NCBI RefSeq assembly: GCF_032884065.1
Contig: NC_088872.1
Span: 31,502,977 to 31,566,976 of the forward strand
Direction: 5' to 3'
DNA from: Artemia franciscana
Lineage: Eukaryota; Arthropoda; Branchiopoda; Anostraca; Artemiidae
Length of the DNA stretch: 64,000 bases
Shown: one piece after another, positions 58,385 through 64,000 of the stretch
Layout: every line of letters starts with the position of its first letter
Position numbering within the stretch: the stretch's first letter is position 1
Notes under the pieces: generated by a model
The model's input: only the letters and a program-made list of their open reading frames with translations
What the model was told of the DNA's origin: nothing
Database searches by the model: none
Translations under genes and position numbers: made by a program

Positions 58385-58650
58385 CTCCCCCTCCCGGTGT
58401 TTACCCCCTTCGGAAAATATCCTCCTGGGGAAAATACCCCTGGAAAATACACCCACCCACCCACCCCCCCCCCCCCCAAAAAAAACGGGGAAAATACCAC
58501 CGATGAAAATGCCCCCGGGAAATACCACCCGCGGACCCCCTACCCCACCCCGAAAAATAACCCCCGCTGAAAATACCCCCCGTAGAAACTATCCCCCGGA
58601 AAAGCCCCCGGGCAAAATACACCACCATGGGAAAATAAGGCTTTCCGAAT
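58385..58650. repeat. GGAAAAT/CCCC degenerate minisatellite, site 3
   Basis: About 14 units of 14-22 bp of the form ggaaaatacccccc(g). It ends catgggaaaataaggctttccgaatttg, the inverse of the start of site 4 near 60335. Contains a 14-C run followed by eight A. Glycine/phenylalanine-rich open frames across it are by-products. Confidence 0.85.
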
Positions 58651-58848
58651 TTGAGAATTTTATTTGAGTTTCGTCTTTTGTATTTTCTGTTGGGAGAAGG
58701 AATCTTGGTACTTGTGTATTATACAACACTCACACAAATTTACACTGTGTAAAACTCAAGAACAAACCAGTTTCTTCGTTAGTTTCTTTCAGCTTTGCGC
58801 GGGACAAGACGAAGACAAGAGACAAAATAGATGAGAAGTATATAATAC

Positions 58849-59020
58849 GGGCTATATATTTGCACATAAGGGCGGGGATAAAGTATTTGGACAGTTTGAA
58901 GTCAGAAAACAATTCTTTCTTAATAATATGCAGAATAATTGTACCTAACACATTTTGCATGCAGGCTCGCTATGCTCCCCCCCCCCAAAAAAAAAATTTG
59001 CAAATATATAGCCCAAATTT
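58849..59020. mobile_element. MITE family M1, long form, copy 2
   Basis: gggctatatatttgcacataaggg at left and aatttgcaaatatatagcccaaattt at right, with interior words gaagtcagaaaacaattctt and atatgcagaataattgtacc as in 41772-41950. 172 bp. Confidence 0.85.
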
Positions 59021-59158
59021 GTTTCTAAAGCAACGAAGAATTCTGTTTGTTCTCGAGTTTTACACATCGTAACCTTGAGTAGGCTAAATGAGAGCCGGAT
59101 TTCCCTGAATTATTTAAAAACGATCAGAAAATAAATTTTTAAAAACAAGTTTTTTCCC

Positions 59159-59457
59159 CTGAAAGTAAGGAGCAACATCAAAACTTAAAACGAACAGAAA
59201 CTATTATGTTAATGAAAGGAGTTGCCCTTCCACAAGACATTGCTCTTTACGCTCAATTTTTGACATTTCGGCCTAATTCTTTAAGAATGATTCCTGACAC
59301 ACAATGGCCGTTTAATTAGAACAACAAGCTGTGTTCTAAAATTCCAAAAAAAAACAACTTTAGCATAAAGAGAGAGGTCTTGAGGAGGAGTCAATCCTTT
59401 TCATATACGTACTAATTTCAGTTCGTTTTAAGGTTTGAGGCTACTCCTTACTTTCAG
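59159..59457. mobile_element. Fold-back element family M3
   Basis: ctgaaagtaaggagcaacat...aaaacgaacagaaac at left and gttcgttttaaggtttgaggctactccttactttcag at right are inverted arms of about 75 bp. The centre contains a second inverted pair around gctctttacgct and agcataaagagag. A truncated relative is at 44875-45075. 299 bp, noncoding. Confidence 0.85.
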
Positions 59458-59462
59458 TTGAA

Positions 59463-59466
<4 letters not shown>

Positions 59467-59525
<59 letters not shown>
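59467..59525. repeat. Poly(T) tract, 59 nt
   Basis: Uninterrupted T run 9 bp after the right end of the M3 element. Could be the poly(A) tail of a minus-strand retroposon, or an assembly-length artefact. Confidence 0.95.
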
Positions 59526-59527
<2 letters not shown>

Positions 59528-60344
59528 TGACTTACATGTTAACGGGAAACATACGGAACAAGTTTTTTAAAGAAAACTAAAGAGCCTCATTAAACCAAAA
59601 ATGGGCAGAAATAAAGTCAAATCTTTGAAGTAAAAAACATTGTCTAATAGAAGAAAAAACAACGGAGATATAGAAAAAAAATCCTATGAAATGAACTATG
59701 TCAATAAAAAAAGAATAGAAATTAATTTTAAAAATGAACAGATATTAATTTAACAAACAAAATTTCTACAAAACAAGTTTGTCAAAGAATAGTAAAGAGC
59801 CTCGTTAAGCCACAAATAAGTAAAAATAAAGTCAAATAATTTTCCAAGCGTAAAACTACCACAACTCACCATCAATAGCTGGATTAAACTCAAAACAAAC
59901 AGAAATTACAATAAATAACCGATTCAAATTCATGGTGATTCGTGGTAGTTTCACACTTGGAAGATAAGAAAAACAAACTCGTAGAATTTGACAACACTTT
60001 CGTCCGTAAAAATTAAAAAGTAAGAATTTGTTGATTCCCAAAACCACCTATCCTTTCAAAGGATAGATAAACCTTCTTAAACTTTTTGGCGCCAAATGTT
60101 TTAGCTCAATCTTGATGATTGTTCGCTTATATGTTTTTCTTCTTCAATTCTTTTTTTAATTTGGCGCCCACTACTGCCAAAAATTGCAGAAGTTCGTATG
60201 AAAGTCTTTTCAACAAAAATGGATTTGCGGTTTTTTTCTAAGTTTTAAGTTATTTTTGGTGTTTAAATTCCTCTTTTTCCTGTTCCTTAGCACTTTTAAA
60301 CGAAAAAAAAAACTCAAATAATAATCTCAAACTTGAAAAGCCTT
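59526..60344. other. No gene recognised
   Basis: AT-rich, with repeated words such as aaacaagtttt-(t/g)-taaagaa and aaagagcctc(a/g)ttaa near 59553-59590 and again near 59770-59815, probably debris of one family. Confidence 0.4.
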
Positions 60345-60575
60345 ATTTTCCATGGGGTTATTCTCCGCTAGGTATTTTTCGGAGTGTATTTTCCACGGGG
60401 GGGGGGGTATTTTTCGAGGTGGTTATTTTTTACGGGGGGTATTTTCCGGAGGGGAAATTTTCCGCAGGGGGTATTTTACTCTGGGGGGGGTATTTTTCGG
60501 GGGCTATTTTCAGGGGGTATTTTCCGCGGGAGGTATTTTTCGGAGGGGGCTAAACGCTGGACGCCATTCAGTAAA
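60345..60575. repeat. GGAAAAT/CCCC degenerate minisatellite, site 4 (inverted)
   Basis: About 12 units of the form cgggggg-tattttcc, the reverse complement of site 3. It opens with gaaaagccttattttccatgg, the inverse of the end of site 3. The two sites are therefore inverted copies about 1.7 kb apart. Confidence 0.85.
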
Positions 60576-60995
60576 GCTGTGAAATACTGGAAGGTTAAGT
60601 TATAACTTACATATAGTGTTTGGGAAGAAAAGGGCTTGGAACTAACTCTGCATATAGGCTAACTGGCACAGATAAAACTAAAAGAAAAAATATTCGGAAA
60701 AAATGGGCAAAACCTGCTCATGGAAACCAATTTCCGTATTCAAATCGGCATGAAACTTTCTGGGTAAGTGGATTAGACCAAGAGAGCCTTAACGAAGAGA
60801 ATACAATTTGGAAGAAAGTGTAGCTATATCGATTCTTACAGTGAAGCTGTCGTTTTTTCTTTTTCTTGTTTTTCTAATATACTTCAAAATTTCACACAGT
60901 GTAGATGCGTAAATTAACATTTATAAACCAAAAGAAACTTGAATAATACAAAAAATTCAGAAAATTAGTCTGGTTGTATCAATTTGTGACGTCCT

Positions 60996-61072
<77 letters not shown>

Positions 61073-63139
61073 GATTCAATAAAACAGGATTCTCTTTAGT
61101 AAATGCCCTTGACATGCAAATATTATTGTAAAAAAAAAGTTACAATAAAATAAAACACAAAAAGATTATTTAATAAAACGAAAAAAATTGAACTTGAAAA
61201 AGAATTGAAAAAAAATTAAACTGAACGAGCAAGTTCAAGGTTTGCTATAGGATGGAGGCAAAAAGTAGATCTCAAAAGACAAGCAAAGAGGTTTTTTAAA
61301 GCCTAAGACAAGCAGAAATAATGTAAAAAATATAATTGAATCCTTGAATGACCAAAATTAAAAATAAGTAGGCAAGACAAACTTAAGACAAATAAAAATT
61401 ACTACAAACAGGAGGCCGAGTCATTCCCGAGCCTAAGTTTTTTAGCTTAATACACAACTTAAACCCGAAGCTAATCTCGTTTTTGTGCTGAGATTTAAAA
61501 TCTTTTCATGATTTCGATTCAAACAAGGTGAAAAATGTCAGTCTTTCTGCCAGAAACTTAGTGACTGAGAGGAAGGGGGAGTTGTGGATTCACAGGCCCA
61601 GTTTATGCGTCTCATGGTTTAGTACTTTTCATGATTTGGATTTAACAAGGTACCACATACTCACTTTTTCTTTACTAAAGTTTATCTGTAAATTTGGGGT
61701 CCTTGTTCACCAGGCGTGGGTTATTTTCATTAAAATAAAAGGCAGTTTTTAAGGACCGTTTTGAGTAAAATGGGCATCTCAAATTTTTATCCTATGCTAT
61801 TAGAGGGCGAGGATGCCCAAGAGTGCTATTAGAGATGCCCAATTGTAAAAAGGTACCGGAAGAGGCTCGTTGTCGTACGATTATTTTGACTAAGAAAAAA
61901 GGCACTGAAAATTCCAATTTTCCATCGAATGAGTTTTCTTCTCAAGTTACGGTCATTCATCCTAGACAGAAAGACCGTGTAAAAATAAAATTTAGGTGAC
62001 ACGTAACTCTTTACTAAACCAATGGTACTGTGGTGATTCGAAATTTTGAAAAATCGTTTGTCCTAAAATGAGCTACTTTCCATAAATTTATTGACTAGAA
62101 ATGGGCAATTTTCCCACAGCCCATTCTTGATTCAAACCGTTACTTTCCCACGTCTTAAAATGCCCAAGAATAATCGCTTTTTCAATAGCTCAAAATCCAC
62201 GACATACAGTTGACAAACTGGAGTAATTTATCAAAGAGTGTTTCATTTAAAGGAATTATGTTTATTTAAGCAAGCCATAGAGAATATAGGTCTTATCAAG
62301 TTAGCATACTTTGAAACGAGATTGGCAAGACGCTCCAGCTTATCCATCAAAATGAAAACTCTGGCCAGTTCACTTCCGGCGAACCTCTGAAATTGACAAT
62401 TTACAGAAGGGAGTTTAGCAGATGAAGGAGGAAGCAGGTCATCAGGCGAACATCCTCATCACACAGCAAGTAGGAAACGATGAGCTTCGCTTTTCTCAAT
62501 CATATCCGGTTTATTTTCGGATATTGATACATATTCCCACGGAAGTCCACGTTAAGGGCTCAAATCCGGGTACCAGAAATATGCTTCCTGGATTGACACC
62601 TTTCCGGTAAAGCAGATGGTAAATACAAGGGTAGTTTAATGACAAATTAAGCAGTTTAGATACATTATTATCAAACCCACGGCTCCAAGTTGCAATTTTG
62701 CAGGATCCGTTTTGATAAATTTCACCTTTCATCAAAATAACTGGTCATTTTCTTCTAGCCAATTGGTCATCTCTTCCAACAATCGGTAAAAATAAATCAT
62801 TTCCTTCGAATAGTGAGTGTGAGTGCGACTGTGTTAGAGATCTATTATTGAATTAAAGGCGAAAATTAATGGCTTAGGCAAATTAATTATCACTAGACTA
62901 AACACAACTGTGCTTTAGCTTTAAAAGCAAAAACTGCATGTGCCAATGTGACAAAACAGTCCAACTGTCTTTTTTTTATTTAATCCTAATATGAATAAGC
63001 TGAAAGATTAAACTTGGAAACTAAATTCTAAATTATCAAATAAAGAGAAAATATTGTTTAGTAGTCATAATTTAGATTGGGAAAGTCTCCCTATATTTTG
63101 GTAGTTTCGGAGTGCTCCTTCTTCAGCCTAAACTAACGT
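60576..63139. other. No gene recognised; contains a 73-nt poly(T)
   Basis: 60997-61069 is an uninterrupted run of 73 T. 61890-61990 has a short R1/R2-like block (aaggcactgaaaattccaattttccatcgaatgag). Short frames elsewhere have no known domain. Confidence 0.45.
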
Positions 63140-64000
63140 CTCTGTTAACCTCATTTCAAGGATAAGACTCTTCTGTCAACAGAATCAAACGCTTGCTCAC
63201 AATCTATAAAACTGAGGACCAAAGGTGTTTGACAACTAAGGAATTTCTCAATTATTAAACCTAAGAGTGAGAATTTGTCGACATATCCTCTACCTTTTCT
63301 AAAACCGCACTGTTCTTCTCTTAGAATTTTGTCTACAGCATCTCTCAGTCTAAAAAGTATCATATTACTAAGTAATTTACTACCTACAGAGACCAGACTA
63401 ATGCCTCGGTAATTACAACACTCACTCTTTTCACCTTTCCTATACAGTGGTTTGATTAAGGTTTTTCTAAAATCGTTATATACTTTTTCAAAAATCATAG
63501 TCATAATCTTCAGTAACTTATTGCTAACCTCAGAGCCACCATATTTAAGAAACTAATTTACCAGTACTGTCGCAAATTCTTCCTCACAAAACAAATATTC
63601 CTTCACATCCAAAGTATCACAAACTTTTTCCTTTTCCTCTATATCTTTTCCTGCAACTGTATATCAGTTTAGCACCTTCTTGAAATGTTCCGTCCATCTC
63701 TCTTTAACTCTTTCCTTATCACTAATTGTGGCCCCGCTCCTATATTTAACTGGGACAATTCTGGATTGACTACTGCCTCTTAATTTATTAATATGCCAGT
63801 ACAATATTTTACTATTATACCGTCTAGCAGCATCTTCTAGATCCCCAGGAATTTTACCCATGACCTCCACTTCACACCTCCTTAGCTCATATTTTAATGC
63901 TTTCTCCACTTTCTTTACATTCCTTTTGTTTTCATTTGATCTATCTCTCAGATAATTCTTGTACAAACCCCTTCTCCTCTCTATTACACATAAAGCTTTT
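63140..64000 (-). mobile_element. RTE-like LINE, partial, runs off the window
   Basis: Minus-strand copy of the family at 1-2965. Its 5' part (endonuclease) lies beyond 64000. Similarity stops abruptly near 63155, in the middle of the reverse transcriptase, so the 3' half is missing. LINEs normally lose the 5' end, so later rearrangement or deletion is likely. Confidence 0.85.
63151..63966 (-). pseudogene. RTE-like reverse transcriptase fragment
   Basis: Two open pieces: 63664-63966 (the linker before the reverse transcriptase, with AARRYNSKILYWHI and SDKERVKERW) and 63151-63504 (NYRGISLVSVGSKLLSN, EEQCGFRKGRG, and motif A in LSFIDCEQAFDSVDRR). Between them an in-frame stop and a deletion remove the K-x-N-K-A-P-G block that is present at about 1540-1563 in the other copy. 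The catalytic YADD region is absent because the copy is cut off near 63155. Not functional. Confidence 0.85.

Noticed and set aside
58286..58628. Gly/Phe/Pro-rich open frames on both strands over the minisatellite, and similar frames at 60352-60605
   Set aside because: They are produced by the GGAAAAT/CCCC repeats, have no fixed period in codons and no start context. They look like silk- or cuticle-like proteins only because of base composition.

Overview
The window is eukaryotic and AT-rich. It has one confidently recognised host gene, a Sprouty (spry) coding exon on the + strand (CDS 33276-34127), in a large landscape of decayed transposable elements. The Sprouty protein, CR1-like and RTE-like LINEs, a tRNA-derived SINE, a small LTR retroelement, fold-back MITEs and Helentron-like tandem-repeat elements together point to an invertebrate metazoan. 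I favour an arthropod, possibly a crustacean such as a branchiopod, but the species assignment is a guess. No bacterial operon, CRISPR array, rRNA or free-standing tRNA gene was seen.

Layout. 1-2965: decayed near-full-length RTE-like LINE (+). 2966-9428: dispersed repeats, a 111-bp direct duplication, an unidentified 151-codon minus-strand ORF (5265-5720) and a dimeric tRNA-derived SINE with 17-bp target duplications (6096-6324). 9429-12282: a short, recent, minus-strand LTR retrotransposon with 416-bp LTRs, a 4-bp target duplication, a tRNA-Leu-type primer binding site and internal tandem repeats. It sits next to a decayed transposon-borne gene (12735-13268). 13.8-15.7 kb: minisatellite, tandem duplication and a TIR element. 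16105-18734: a young, 5'-truncated CR1-like LINE with one frameshift. 18.7-33.2 kb: no recognised gene, only fold-back elements and repeats; part of this may be the spry 5' intron.

33.2-36 kb: the Sprouty exon, with a good splice acceptor upstream, a complete cysteine-rich domain, a Cbl-type tyrosine motif and a C-terminal PxxPxR tail. The flank that follows contains a K-box and Pumilio-type motifs. 36-46.8 kb: repeats and MITEs, including a perfect 105-bp tandem duplication and a 3' fragment of the RTE family. 46.8-54.4 kb: two copies of one composite element, each with the same left and right ends around a different number of ~290-bp tandem repeats. 54.4-63.1 kb: more MITEs, two inverted arrays of a GGAAAAT/CCCC minisatellite and two very long poly(T) tracts. 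63140-64000: the same RTE family on the minus strand, running off the window.

Apart from spry, the sequence is best read as layers of transposon insertion. The least ordinary items are the small LTR element carrying a repeat-bearing ORF, the paired Helentron-like arrays, the four-site GGAAAAT/CCCC minisatellite, and the clustered regulatory motifs downstream of spry.
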